From: Nocardioidaceae bacterium
GTDB lineage: Bacteria; Actinomycetota; Actinomycetes; Propionibacteriales; Nocardioidaceae
Direction of reading: 5' to 3'
Assembly: GCA_013696745.1 (NCBI GenBank)
Contig: JACCXZ010000066.1
Span: 1 to 54,334, forward strand
Length of the DNA: 54,334 nucleotides
Shown: positions 1 through 7,821 of the stretch, one piece after another
How the letters are laid out: the number at the start of each line of letters is the position of its first letter
How positions within the stretch are numbered: the stretch's first letter is position 1
The notes under the pieces: generated by a model
Seen by the model: only the letters and a program-made list of their open reading frames with translations
Told to the model about the DNA's origin: nothing
Databases searched by the model: none
Position numbers and translations under genes: made by a program

Positions 1-111
1 CTGAAGCTGCCACCGGCACAGCCGAGCCAGGTCGAGATCCTGGGCCAGGGAGCCGATGCCGCACCCGCGGTGGTCGACCTGTTGCAACAGCTGGGAGTGG
101 TGTCGCGATGA
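1..111 (+). CDS. etfB: Electron transfer flavoprotein beta subunit, C-terminal fragment
   Basis: Only the last 36 codons are inside the window. They read in frame 1 and end in TGA at 109-111, overlapping the ATG of the next gene by ATGA, the usual arrangement of fixA/fixB-type ETF pairs. The tail (GQGADAAPAVVDLLQQLGVV) resembles the C-terminus of ETF beta subunits. The protein would form the heterodimer with the next gene product and carry electrons from flavin dehydrogenases to the quinone pool. The family call rests mainly on the neighbouring alpha subunit. Confidence 0.7.
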   Translation: MKLPPAQPSQVEILGQGADAAPAVVDLLQQLGVVSR

Positions 112-1073
112 TCGTCGTGCTGGTGGAGACGGAGGAGTCCGGTGCGAGCGTCGTGTCGCAGGAGGCGCTCACCTTCGTCCGCACGATCCCCGGAGCCGAG
201 GTGCACGCGGTCGTCGTCGGCGCCGCCGACGCCACGCTGCGGGCCCAACTGGCCGAGCAGGGCGTGACGGCGATCCACTGCCTGGTGGGCGACTCGTTCA
301 CGGCGTACGCCGCGGCCGCCTGGGCGGCCGCGCTGGTGGAGGTGGTCAGCACAGCGTCGGCAACGGCGGTCGTCGCCGCCGGCACCCCCCGTGGCAACGA
401 GATCCTGGCGCACGTGGCCACCCGCCTCGACGTCGCGATGGCAGCCAACGTGATAGCCGTCGACGCCGTCGACCCGCTGGTGGTCAGCAGGCAGGTCGTC
501 GGCGGATCGGCGCTGGAGGAGATGCGCCTGGGAGACACCGTCGCGGTGTTCACCGTCGCCGGGCACGCTGTCGATCCCGCGCCTGCCCCGTCGCCGACGC
601 AACCGGAGGTGGTCCAGGCCGAACCCACCGTGTCCGCCGATGACCTGCGGGCGCGGGTCGTCCGTACCGAGGAGCGCGAGAGCGCCGACACCGGATCGCT
701 CACGTCAGCCCGCGTCGTGGTCGGAGCCGGTCGCGGGGTAGGCGGGGCCGACGGCTTCGACGACCTGGTCGAGCTCACCGAGCTGTTGGGCGGCGCGCTG
801 GGCGTCTCTCGGGTCGTGACCAGCCTTGGGTGGCGTCCCCACCACGAGCAGGTTGGGCAGACGGGCAGCCGGGTCGCTCCCGACGTGTACATCCCGTGCG
901 GCATCAGCGGCGCGATCCAGCACTGGGCCGGCTGTCAGAGCGCCAAGACGATCCTCGCGATCAACACAGACGCCGAGGCGCCGATGGTCACCAAGGCGCA
1001 CTACGCCGTCGTCGGCGACCTGCACGAGGTCGTGCCGGCGATCAACGCGGAGCTGCGCAAACGGTTGGGCTGA
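108..1073 (+). CDS. etfA: Electron transfer flavoprotein alpha subunit
   Basis: The 321-residue protein has normal length for ETF alpha. Its N-terminal alpha/beta domain covers roughly residues 1-170. The C-terminal FAD-binding domain (about 195-321) contains VVVGAGRGVGG near residue 205 and the diagnostic run VGQTGSRVAPDVYIPCGISG, then AIQHWAGCQSAKTILAINTD and VGDLHEVVPAI. The ATG start overlaps the etfB stop. ETF receives electrons from acyl-CoA, dimethylglycine or sarcosine-type dehydrogenases. Next to a quaternary-amine demethylation cluster, an N-methyl-amino-acid dehydrogenase, or methyl-tetrahydrofolate oxidation, is an inferred partner. The next gene is convergent. Confidence 0.92.
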   Translation: MIVVLVETEESGASVVSQEALTFVRTIPGAEVHAVVVGAADATLRAQLAEQGVTAIHCLVGDSFTAYAAAAWAAALVEVVSTASATAVVAAGTPRGNEILAHVATRLDVAMAANVIAVDAVDPLVVSRQVVGGSALEEMRLGDTVAVFTVAGHAVDPAPAPSPTQPEVVQAEPTVSADDLRARVVRTEERESADTGSLTSARVVVGAGRGVGGADGFDDLVELTELLGGALGVSRVVTSLGWRPHHEQVGQTGSRVAPDVYIPCGISGAIQHWAGCQSAKTILAINTDAEAPMVTKAHYAVVGDLHEVVPAINAELRKRLG

Positions 1074-1090
1074 CCAGCGGCCGCCCTGCC

Positions 1091-1332
1091 CATCCGTGAG
1101 TTTGGTGGGGTCCGTCCGTGGGTTTCGTGGGGCCATCCGTGAGTTCGACCCAGCTCATCCGTGAGTTCCACACGTACCGGGGGCTCTGCTACGAGCGCGA
1201 TTCGTCACGGGGTGGCCCCGCTACGAACCTAACGTCACGGGGCCACCCCGTGACCTGTCCGACGGGCCCGAACCCGCCTAACTCACGGACCGAACCCATC
1301 GAACTCACGGACCGACCCCACGAAACTCGGAT
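1091..1332. repeat. CATCCGTGAGTTC repeat array, 22-bp period, both orientations
   Basis: This fills the convergent gap between etfA and the mttB-like gene. Forward units begin at 1091, 1113 (diverged, GTCCGTGGGTTT), 1134 and 1156. Inverted units (AACTCACGGAC) lie at 1280, 1301 and, decayed, at 1322. Unit-to-unit spacing is 21-22 bp. The two blocks face each other around a separate perfect hairpin at 1204-1254. The same unit recurs at 24303-24341 and 38739-38802. No coding function was seen in this gap. Confidence 0.85.
1204..1254. terminator. Perfect 16-bp hairpin between convergent genes
   Basis: GTCACGGGGTGGCCCC at 1204-1219 is exactly complementary to 1239-1254, with a 19-nt loop. The right arm is itself part of a 9-bp palindrome (GTCACGGGG, CCA, CCCCGTGAC, 1234-1254), so two alternative folds are possible. 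Its place between two converging genes suggests a bidirectional transcription barrier. No T-run follows, as is common for actinobacterial terminators. Confidence 0.6.
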
Positions 1333-1353
1333 CGGCGAGCCTCCGGCAGCAGC

Positions 1354-2793
1354 TCAGTCCCCGAGCTCGGCCCGGCGGCGGATCACGTACTCCTGCAGCT
1401 CGGTACGGATCGCGTCGTCCAGCGGTGGCTGCTGGTACTCCTCCAGCTTCGCCCGCCAGATCGTGCCGGCACGGGCCGCCGTGTCCTGGGCCCCCTTGCG
1501 GGACCAACGCTCATAGTTCTCCGAGTTGGACAGGAACGGCCGCTGGAAGCAGGTACGGAATCGCTCCATCGTGTGCATCGCGCCCAGGAAGTGACCGCCG
1601 TGGCCGACCTCCACATGGGCGTCGAACGCCAGCGACGCCTCGTCGATCTCCAACGGCGTGAACTCGGCCTGCAGCATCTCGACCAGCTGGACGTCAATGA
1701 CGAACTTCTCGTACCCGGCCACCAACCCGCCTTCGAGCCAACCGGCGGAGTGCATGACCCAGTTGGCACCGGCCAGGAACGTCGGGAGCAGCGTCATCAG
1801 GGCCTCGTATCCGGCCTGCGCGTCGGGGACCTGGCTGGACGTGAGCCCCCCACCGGAGCGGAACGGCAGCCCGAAGCGGCGCGCGATCTGACCGGTGCAG
1901 AGCAGCCCGACGCCCGACTCGGGGGTACCGAAGCACGGCGAGCCGGACTGCATGTCGATGTTGGACAGGAACGACCCGAAGATCACCGGGGCACCGGGCC
2001 GGATCAGTTGGGACAACGCGATGCCGGACAGCGCCTCGGTGATCTGCTGAACCAGCGCTGCCGGGATCGTCACCGGTGACATGGCGCCCATCAGGATGAA
2101 CGGCGTCAGCACGACTGGCTGGGCGGCCTGGACGTACTCGAACATGGACTCCAGCATCCTGTCGTCCCAGCGCAGCGGTGAGTTGCAGTTGATCAGCGAG
2201 ATCGTGACCGGAGCGGCCTCGATGACGTCGCGTCCACCGAACAGGATCGAGCCCATCGCGATCGTGTCGGCGGCGTTGACCTCCGACACCACGTTGCCCA
2301 TGTAGACCTTGTCGGTCAGCGTCTGCAGCGTGTACGTCATGTCCAGGTGCCGGCTGTCGAGCGGGGTGTCGTTGGGCTCGCAGATGACACCGCCTGCGGA
2401 GTCGAGCACGTCGAACGACTGCGACAACTCGCTGAAGTTGCGGAAGTCGTCCATGGTCGCGTCGCGCCTGACCTCCCCCTCGCGTACGAACGGTGGGCCG
2501 TAGACCGCACCGAAGGCCATCGACTCCCCGCCGATGTGGATGCTGTGGGCGGGATTGCGCGCCGTGACGTCGAACTCCCGGGGAGCCTTGGCCACCTGCT
2601 CGAGCACGAAGTCTGGATCGAGAAAAACCGTCTGGTCCTCCACTCGCTGTCCGGCGGCTCGGAACAGCTCGAGGGCCCGGTCGGAGGCGAACTCCACACC
2701 GACTTCGCTGATCAGCCGGCGCCAGCCGCCCTCGAGCACCTGCATCGCATCGGCGGACAGCACCTCGTAGCGGGGCATCGTGTTACGGAACAT
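1354..2793 (-). CDS. MttB-superfamily (non-pyrrolysine) quaternary amine:corrinoid methyltransferase
   Basis: The 479-residue protein belongs to the trimethylamine methyltransferase (MttB) superfamily along its whole length. Landmarks are the N-terminal GGWRRLISEVGVEF region, MGNVVSEVNAAD, FGSFLSNIDMQSGSPCFGTP (about residue 285), and the C-terminal VEVGHGGHFLGAMHTMERF. The frame is uninterrupted: there is no in-frame UAG, so it is of the pyrrolysine-free type typified by glycine betaine methyltransferase MtgB. Known members act on glycine betaine, proline betaine or carnitine, moving a methyl group to Co(I) of a corrinoid protein; the substrate here cannot be read from sequence. The ATG at 2793 is preferred over a GTG at 2817 because GAGGAGGAC precedes it. 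It is divergent from iclR and shares its operator region. Confidence 0.88.
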   Translation of the reverse strand: MFRNTMPRYEVLSADAMQVLEGGWRRLISEVGVEFASDRALELFRAAGQRVEDQTVFLDPDFVLEQVAKAPREFDVTARNPAHSIHIGGESMAFGAVYGPPFVREGEVRRDATMDDFRNFSELSQSFDVLDSAGGVICEPNDTPLDSRHLDMTYTLQTLTDKVYMGNVVSEVNAADTIAMGSILFGGRDVIEAAPVTISLINCNSPLRWDDRMLESMFEYVQAAQPVVLTPFILMGAMSPVTIPAALVQQITEALSGIALSQLIRPGAPVIFGSFLSNIDMQSGSPCFGTPESGVGLLCTGQIARRFGLPFRSGGGLTSSQVPDAQAGYEALMTLLPTFLAGANWVMHSAGWLEGGLVAGYEKFVIDVQLVEMLQAEFTPLEIDEASLAFDAHVEVGHGGHFLGAMHTMERFRTCFQRPFLSNSENYERWSRKGAQDTAARAGTIWRAKLEEYQQPPLDDAIRTELQEYVIRRRAELGD

Positions 2794-2839
2794 GGTCCTC
2801 CTCGAGATGTGCGGCACGACGGCGGTCGCCGGCCGGCGC

Positions 2840-2869
2840 TTGACCCGACCCGGTCCAGCATCCTAGCCT
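2840..2869 (+). promoter_or_regulatory. Candidate iclR promoter
   Basis: TTGACC (2840-2845), an 18-bp spacer and TAGCCT (2864-2869) fit an actinobacterial sigma70-type promoter reading into iclR, placing transcription start at the operator palindrome. On the opposite strand TTGACT (2886-2881) and TAGGAT (2865-2860) form a possible mttB promoter, but with a short 15-bp spacer. Confidence 0.4.
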
Positions 2870-2871
2870 CA

Positions 2872-2898
2872 ACATGTGGGAGTCAACTCCCATCATGT
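2872..2898. promoter_or_regulatory. Palindromic operator between mttB-like gene and iclR
   Basis: ACATG-TGGGAGT-CA-ACTCCCA-T-CATGT is a near-perfect 27-bp palindrome; the inner 7-bp arms (2877-2883 and 2886-2892) are exact. It lies in the divergent intergenic region, overlaps the possible mttB -35 (TTGACT on the minus strand) and sits at the expected iclR start of transcription. An IclR dimer or tetramer is the obvious candidate ligand, controlling mttB and itself. Confidence 0.65.
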
Positions 2899-2920
2899 GA
2901 AACAGCCGGGAGGAGTGCCA

Positions 2921-3658
2921 GTGGCCACGGGCACGCAGTCGATCGACCGGGCAGCCGAGCTGCTGGCGCTGGTCGTGCACTCCGAGGAGCCGCTGTCCTT
3001 CTCCGAGCTCGCGGGTACCAGCCACCTGTCCCGGTCGACCACCTCCCGGGTGCTCCAGGCACTGGAACGCCATCGATTGGTCAGCCGCGACCCCGACGGT
3101 GCGTTCGGGGCGGGCGAGCTGTTCGTGTCGTACGCCTCGCGCCATGACTCGGTCGGACTGCTGGTCCGACAGGCGCAGGAGACGATGTCACGGATCAGCG
3201 AGGAGACCGGCGAAACCGTCAACCTGGCGATCGCACACGGACGCGACGTCGTCCAGGTGGCGCAGGTCGAGTCCACCTACCTGCTGGGCACCACCAACTG
3301 GGTCGGTGTGTCCGTACCCCCCCACTGCTCTGCCCTCGGCAAGGTCATGTATGCGTTCGGTGCGCTCCCACTGCCCGCCGGGGCGCTGCAGCGGATGACC
3401 GACGCCACGATCACCGAGCTCAGCCGGCTCGAGATCGAGCTCGAGCAGGTGCGTCGCCGCGGCTTCGCCACCACACGCGGTGAGCTCGAGGAAGGTCTGG
3501 CCGGGATCGCCGCCCCGGTGCGCTCTGCTGAGCGGGTCGCGGCCAGCATCGGTGTCTCCGGGCCGATCTTCCGGCTCGCGGACACCTGGAACCAGGTCGG
3601 CGACCTGCTCGTCGACGAGTCCGACCGGCTGTCGAAAACACTCGACAACCGCGCTTGA
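2921..3658 (+). CDS. IclR-family transcriptional regulator of the methyltransferase cluster
   Basis: The 245-residue protein has the IclR layout: a winged helix-turn-helix at about residues 5-65 (SFSELAGTSHLSRSTTSRVL) and a C-terminal effector domain (VNLAIAHGRDVVQVAQVES, PPHCSALGKVMYAF, RRRGFATTRGELEEGLAGIAAPV, IGVSGP). GTG at 2921 is chosen because GGGAGGAG lies 5 nt upstream; the earlier GTG at 2876 lies inside the operator. It is 22 nt from the corrinoid-protein gene and probably heads the same transcript. It likely senses the methylated amine or a product of it and binds the palindrome at 2872-2898; this is inference. Confidence 0.88.
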   Translation: MATGTQSIDRAAELLALVVHSEEPLSFSELAGTSHLSRSTTSRVLQALERHRLVSRDPDGAFGAGELFVSYASRHDSVGLLVRQAQETMSRISEETGETVNLAIAHGRDVVQVAQVESTYLLGTTNWVGVSVPPHCSALGKVMYAFGALPLPAGALQRMTDATITELSRLEIELEQVRRRGFATTRGELEEGLAGIAAPVRSAERVAASIGVSGPIFRLADTWNQVGDLLVDESDRLSKTLDNRA

Positions 3659-3680
3659 CCTTGAACAGCGAGAGGAAGCC

Positions 3681-4346
3681 ATGACGCCCGACGACATTCT
3701 GCGAGAGCTCTACGACAAGACCCTGGTCGGCAATGCTCCGGCTGTCCTGGAGCTGACCGAGGCCGGACTCGAGCTCGGCATGGGCCCGGAGACCCTGCTC
3801 TTCGACGCGCTCATCCCGTCGCTGGAGGAGGTCGGTGCCCGCTTCGAGCGGGGCGACTTCTTCGTCCCCGAGATGCTGATCGCCGGCCGCGCGATGAGCG
3901 GCGCGATGAACCGGTTGCGCCCGTTGCTGGCGGAGACCGGGGCCCAGACGGTGGGCACGTTCGTCATGGGCACCGTCAAGGGCGACGTGCACGACATCGG
4001 CAAGAACCTCGTCAACATCATGCTCGAGGGCGCCGGCTTCCACGTCATCGACCTCGGGGTACAGGTGGCACCGGAGAAGTTCGTGGCCGCGATCCAGGAG
4101 CACCAGCCCGACATCGTCGGCTTCTCTGCCTTCCTCACCACCACGATGCCGATGTTCAAGGCCAATCTGAACGCGCTGCAGAAAGCCGGGCTGCGCGACC
4201 AGGTCATCGTGATGGTGGGTGGCGCACCAGTGACCCAGGAGTACGCCGACGCCGTCGGTGCCGACGCCTACGCAGCCGACGCCTCCGCGACGGTGAAGAA
4301 GGCCAAGGACCTGATCGCCCGACGCCGCGCCGCCGTCCCGGTCTGA
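3681..4346 (+). CDS. Corrinoid (B12-binding) methyl-carrier protein
   Basis: The 221-residue protein has a four-helix cap domain (about 1-88) and a cobalamin-binding domain (about 90-215), as in MtgC/MttC-type carriers. GDVHDIG at residues 101-107 gives the DxHxxG motif, with H104 as lower axial cobalt ligand; GFSAFLTTT and MVGGAPV complete the B12 fold. It would accept the methyl group from the MttB-like enzyme and pass it to the next gene product. The ATG at 3681 follows AGAGGAAG. It is the second gene of the iclR-led operon. Confidence 0.93.
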   Translation: MTPDDILRELYDKTLVGNAPAVLELTEAGLELGMGPETLLFDALIPSLEEVGARFERGDFFVPEMLIAGRAMSGAMNRLRPLLAETGAQTVGTFVMGTVKGDVHDIGKNLVNIMLEGAGFHVIDLGVQVAPEKFVAAIQEHQPDIVGFSAFLTTTMPMFKANLNALQKAGLRDQVIVMVGGAPVTQEYADAVGADAYAADASATVKKAKDLIARRRAAVPV

Positions 4347-4366
4347 ACCCTGAAGGAGCCTGCATC

Positions 4367-5233
4367 GTGCACACCGTCCTGCGCTCGGCGAGCAAGCAAG
4401 TCGTCATCGGCCACGACCAACCGTTCTGCGTGATCGGCGAACGCATCAACCCGACCGGGCGGCGCATCTTCCAGCAACAGCTGCGCGCCGGTGACCTGTC
4501 TGCCATCGAACGGGACGTCGCCGCACAGGTCGCCGGGGGTGCGGACGTGCTCGACATCAACATGGGCGTCCCGTTGACCGACGAGGCCGACCTGCTGGCC
4601 CGGGCCATCACCCTCGTGCAGAGCCGCACCGACCTGCCGATCTGCATCGACTCCTCGGTCGTCGAGGCGCTCGAGGCCGGCCTGTCGGTGTACGAGGGCA
4701 GGGCGTTGGTCAACAGCATCACCGCCGAGGACGACCGGATGGAGGCGATCCTCCCGCTCGTCAAGCGCTACGGCGCCGCGGTCATAGCCCTGCCCAACGA
4801 CCACGACGAGATCCCGATGGAGCCGGAGAAGCGGCTGGAGCTGGTGGACAGGATCGTGCGGGTCGCGACGCAGGAGTACGGCATCCCCCTGGAGGACATC
4901 GTCATCGACCCGCTGGCGATGCCGATCGGGGCGGACCCGGCCGTCGGCCAGGCGTTCTTCGAGACGGTGCGCGGCATCCGTGACCGCCACGGAATCAACA
5001 CCACCTGCGGCGCGGGCAACAACTCCTTCGGGATGCCCGGACGCGACCAGCTCGGTGCCTCCTTCCTGCCGATGGCGATCGCCTCGGGCCTGACCTCGGC
5101 CATCATGGACGCCCGCAGCCCGCTCATGGTGGGTGCGGTGAAGGCCGCCGACGTCGTCATGGGCAACGACGAGTGGGGCATGGCCTGGATCGCGGCCTAC
5201 CGGGCCACGCAGGCGGCAGCCGCGACGACATGA
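4367..5233 (+). CDS. Methyltetrahydrofolate:corrinoid methyltransferase (MtgA/AcsE-like)
   Basis: The 288-residue protein is a single pterin-binding TIM barrel. Recognisable elements are FCVIGERINPTGR near residue 21, DVLDINMGVP near 62, LPICIDSS near 91, GRALVNSI near 110, IVIDPLAMPIG near 185 and TTCGAGNNSFGMP near 220. It moves the methyl group between methyl-Co(III) corrinoid and tetrahydrofolate; here methyl-THF formation is the inferred direction. The GTG start is preceded by AAGGAG. The stop overlaps the activase ATG by ATGA, which argues for translational coupling. Confidence 0.9.
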   Translation: MHTVLRSASKQVVIGHDQPFCVIGERINPTGRRIFQQQLRAGDLSAIERDVAAQVAGGADVLDINMGVPLTDEADLLARAITLVQSRTDLPICIDSSVVEALEAGLSVYEGRALVNSITAEDDRMEAILPLVKRYGAAVIALPNDHDEIPMEPEKRLELVDRIVRVATQEYGIPLEDIVIDPLAMPIGADPAVGQAFFETVRGIRDRHGINTTCGAGNNSFGMPGRDQLGASFLPMAIASGLTSAIMDARSPLMVGAVKAADVVMGNDEWGMAWIAAYRATQAAAATT

Positions 5234-7164
5234 CGGCTCCCGGTGCCGACCTGCCGGACCTCGACTCGATCCACCGCGAGGCCCTTCTGTCCCCGTCGGC
5301 AGCACCCGACGAGGCGGCGACGCACGACGGCACCGGACGGGTACGCCTGCGCTTCACACCGGCCGACCGGGACGTACGCGTGCCGCCCGGTGTCACGGTG
5401 TTCGACGCAGCGAGCTGGAACGGCATCGCGATCGACTCTACCTGCGGCGGCCACGGCACCTGCAAGAAGTGCAAGGTGAAGGTGCTCGGCGGTGACGTCC
5501 CGGTGTCGCGCCTCGACGAGCGGGCGTTCGACCGGGCCCAGCTGCGTGCCGGCTGGCGGCTGGCCTGCCTGGCCGGTGCCGTCCAGGATCTCAGCGTCGA
5601 GGTGCCGCCGTTGGCGACGCGTCCCAAGGCTGCCACCGTCGGCGTAGGACGCCAGGTGATACTGCGACCGGCCGTGCGCAAGCGCTACGTCGAGCTGAGC
5701 GAGCCGACGCTCGCCGACCAGGTGCCCGATGTCGACCGGGTGCTGGCCGCGATGGACGACCTCGAGCTGCGGGTACACCTGCACGCGCTGCGTCGCTTGC
5801 CCGCAGTGCTGCGGGTCAGCGACTTCAAGGTCACCGCGGTCTACGTCGACGACCTGCTGATCGACGTGGAGCCGGGTGACACCACGTCGGCCGGTCACAC
5901 CCTCGCCTTCGACCTCGGCACCACCACGGTCGTCGCGACGCTGCTGGACACCGCCACCGGTACGCCCGCCGCCGTGGCCTCGATGCTGAACAAGCAGCAA
6001 CCGTTCGGCGGCGACGTGATCACCCGGATCAGCGCGACGATGACCGACCCGGACGCGCTCGGTCGACTGCGCGAGCTCGCCCAGGCCACACTGGCCGAGC
6101 TGACCGCCCAGGTGTGCGCCGAGGCCGGGGTGGATCCCGCTGCGGTGTACGAGGTGGCGCTGGCCGGCAACGCGACGATGACGGCACTCGTCCTCGGGAT
6201 CGACCCCGAGCCGCTCGGGGTCGCACCCTTCGTGATGTCCTCGTCGACCTTCGCCTCGGTGACCGCCGCCGACCTCGGGCTCGCCGTGCACCCCGCTGCC
6301 CCGGCATACGTGCTGCCCTCGCTCGGCGCGTACGTCGGCGGTGACATCGTGGCCGGAATGCTTGCCTCGGGGATGGACCGGGACAAGCGGCTGCGGCTGT
6401 TCATCGACGTCGGCACCAACTGCGAGATCGTGCTCGGCAACGGCGAACGGCTGCTCGCCACGGCGGCACCCGCCGGCCCGGCCTTCGAGGGCGGCGCCAT
6501 CCGCTGCGGCATGCGCGCCGCGGACGGCGCGATCGAGGTGGTCCGGATCAGCGACGACGACGTGAGCGTCCAGGTCATCGGTGACACTGATCCGCTCGGC
6601 CTGTGCGGCTCCGGGCTCGTCGACGCCGTCGCCGAGATGGTCCGTGTGGGACTGCTCGACACCAGCGGGCGTTTCGTCCCCGACGAGGACGCACGGATGC
6701 TCCGGCCGGGCCTGGCCGACCGGCTGACCCGCGTCGGGCAGGAGCGGGTGTTCGTCCTCGCCTGGCGCAGTGCCGACCGTGATGTCGGGGACTCGGTGTA
6801 CCTCTCCCAGCGCGACGTGCGCGAGCTGCAGTTCGCCAAGGCCGCGATCGCCACCGGGTGGGCGCTGCTGCTCGAGGAGCTCGGCGTGTTGCCCAGCGAC
6901 GTGCAGCAGGTGCTGCTCGCCGGCTCGTTCGGGTCCTATCTGTCCCCCGCCAGCGCCATCCGCATCGGCCTGGTGCCCGAGCTGCCGGTGCTGCGCATCG
7001 TGAGCGCCGGCAACGTGGCCGGCGAGGGGGCCAAGATGACGCTGCTCAGCGTCCCTGAGCGGACCGGCGCCCAGACCCTGCTGCAGGAGGTGACCTATGT
7101 CGAGCTCTCCGACCGTGCGGACTTCAACGACCAGTTCGTCGACCGGCTCGCGTTCCCGGGCTGA
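5230..7164 (+). CDS. Corrinoid activation protein with [2Fe-2S] ferredoxin and ASKHA domain (RACo-like)
   Basis: The 644-residue protein would reduce inactive Co(II) corrinoid back to Co(I), using ATP. An N-terminal plant-type ferredoxin domain carries C72-x5-C78-x2-C81-x31-C113, the ligands of one [2Fe-2S] cluster. A linker domain (about 125-215) leads to an actin-like ATPase fold: LAFDLGTTTVVATLLD (225-240), GNATM (314-318), FIDVGTNCEIVLG (391-403), GPAFEGGAI (416-424), CGSGLVDA (459-466) and LLAGSFGSYL near the end. This is the RACo/DUF4445 type, not the two-[4Fe-4S] RamA type. The start overlaps the upstream stop. The first 38 residues before the ferredoxin fold are unassigned. Confidence 0.9.
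   Translation: MTAPGADLPDLDSIHREALLSPSAAPDEAATHDGTGRVRLRFTPADRDVRVPPGVTVFDAASWNGIAIDSTCGGHGTCKKCKVKVLGGDVPVSRLDERAFDRAQLRAGWRLACLAGAVQDLSVEVPPLATRPKAATVGVGRQVILRPAVRKRYVELSEPTLADQVPDVDRVLAAMDDLELRVHLHALRRLPAVLRVSDFKVTAVYVDDLLIDVEPGDTTSAGHTLAFDLGTTTVVATLLDTATGTPAAVASMLNKQQPFGGDVITRISATMTDPDALGRLRELAQATLAELTAQVCAEAGVDPAAVYEVALAGNATMTALVLGIDPEPLGVAPFVMSSSTFASVTAADLGLAVHPAAPAYVLPSLGAYVGGDIVAGMLASGMDRDKRLRLFIDVGTNCEIVLGNGERLLATAAPAGPAFEGGAIRCGMRAADGAIEVVRISDDDVSVQVIGDTDPLGLCGSGLVDAVAEMVRVGLLDTSGRFVPDEDARMLRPGLADRLTRVGQERVFVLAWRSADRDVGDSVYLSQRDVRELQFAKAAIATGWALLLEELGVLPSDVQQVLLAGSFGSYLSPASAIRIGLVPELPVLRIVSAGNVAGEGAKMTLLSVPERTGAQTLLQEVTYVELSDRADFNDQFVDRLAFPG
7085..7093 (+). promoter_or_regulatory. 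Full-length Shine-Dalgarno inside the activase gene
   Basis: AGGAGGTGA is a complete anti-16S match lying within the last codons of the activase gene. The GGAGG core ends 6 nt before the ATG at 7097. It decides the start of the DUF1638 gene, which therefore overlaps the activase by 68 nt. Confidence 0.75.
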
Positions 7165-7813
7165 CGAGCGGCGAGGGCGTCGCGCGAGGTTCGAGCGGGA
7201 AAGCCCGAGCGCGACTGCCCAGAGCCGGGTCGCGTTGATCGCCTGTGGGGCGATCGCCCAGCCGGTCACCGCGGTCGTGGCCCGGCGTGGCTGGGGTGTC
7301 GACGTGCACCCGCTGCCGCCACTGCTGCACAACCGGCCGCAGCTGATCGCGGCCGCGGTAGAGGAGCTGCTGGACCGGCTCGCGCCGGCGTACGCGGAGG
7401 TGGTCGTCGGGTACGCCGACTGCGGGACCTACGGTGCGCTGGACGAGGTGTGCGTGCGCCGTGGGCTGCGCCGCCTCGCCGGCCTGCACTGCTACGACGT
7501 GTACGCCGGGGCGGACCGGGTGCGCGAGCTGTTCGAGGCGCAGGCGGGGACGTACGTGCTGACCGACTTCCTGGTGCGCTCCTTCGCCCGCACGGTGCTC
7601 GCTGAGCTCGGTCTGGACCGCCACCCCGAGCTGCGCGACGACTACTTCGGTCACTACACCCGGGTGGTGTGGCTGGCCCAGGAGGCCGACGACGACCTGC
7701 GCGCGCTCGCCCGTGAGGCAGCGGCAAGGATCGGCCTGCCCCTGCAGGAGGTGCCGGTCGGGGACGCCGGGCTCGAGCGCGAGCTGGAGATCCTCTTGGG
7801 AGTCCGGTCCTGA
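7097..7813 (+). CDS. DUF1638 domain protein of the methyltransferase cluster
   Basis: The 238-residue protein belongs to DUF1638, a family that accompanies MttB-like/corrinoid clusters in several phyla but has no established function. The conserved domain begins near residue 44 (RVALIACGAIAQPV). Conserved cysteines appear in ACGA, VVGYADCGTYGALDEVC and LHCYDVYAG, so metal or cofactor binding is possible. The first 40 residues are Ser/Arg-rich and not conserved-looking; they come from reading activase codons in another frame. A strong Shine-Dalgarno supports ATG 7097, but an internal start (TTG near the domain edge) is possible. It converges on metF with an 8-nt gap. Confidence 0.82.
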   Translation: MSSSPTVRTSTTSSSTGSRSRADERRGRRARFERESPSATAQSRVALIACGAIAQPVTAVVARRGWGVDVHPLPPLLHNRPQLIAAAVEELLDRLAPAYAEVVVGYADCGTYGALDEVCVRRGLRRLAGLHCYDVYAGADRVRELFEAQAGTYVLTDFLVRSFARTVLAELGLDRHPELRDDYFGHYTRVVWLAQEADDDLRALAREAAARIGLPLQEVPVGDAGLERELEILLGVRS

Positions 7814-7821
7814 CTGGGCCT

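Noticed and set aside
1091-1332. CRISPR array
   Set aside because: Units are 13 bp with about 9-bp intervals, occur in both orientations, and have no spacers of CRISPR size or cas genes.
1354-2793. Pyrrolysine-dependent trimethylamine methyltransferase
   Set aside because: There is no in-frame UAG in the gene and no pylT/pylS seen; it fits the pyrrolysine-free branch.
3659-4366. Cobalamin or SAM/THF riboswitch in front of the methyltransferase genes
   Set aside because: Gaps between these genes are about 20 bp, and the iclR leader has only the palindrome; no B12-box-like sequence was found.
5197-7332. 711-residue open frame on the minus strand opposite the corrinoid activase
   Set aside because: It is an antisense frame produced by GC-rich third positions; composition is His/Gly/Asp/Arg-rich, no motif is recognised, and the plus-strand gene is certain.
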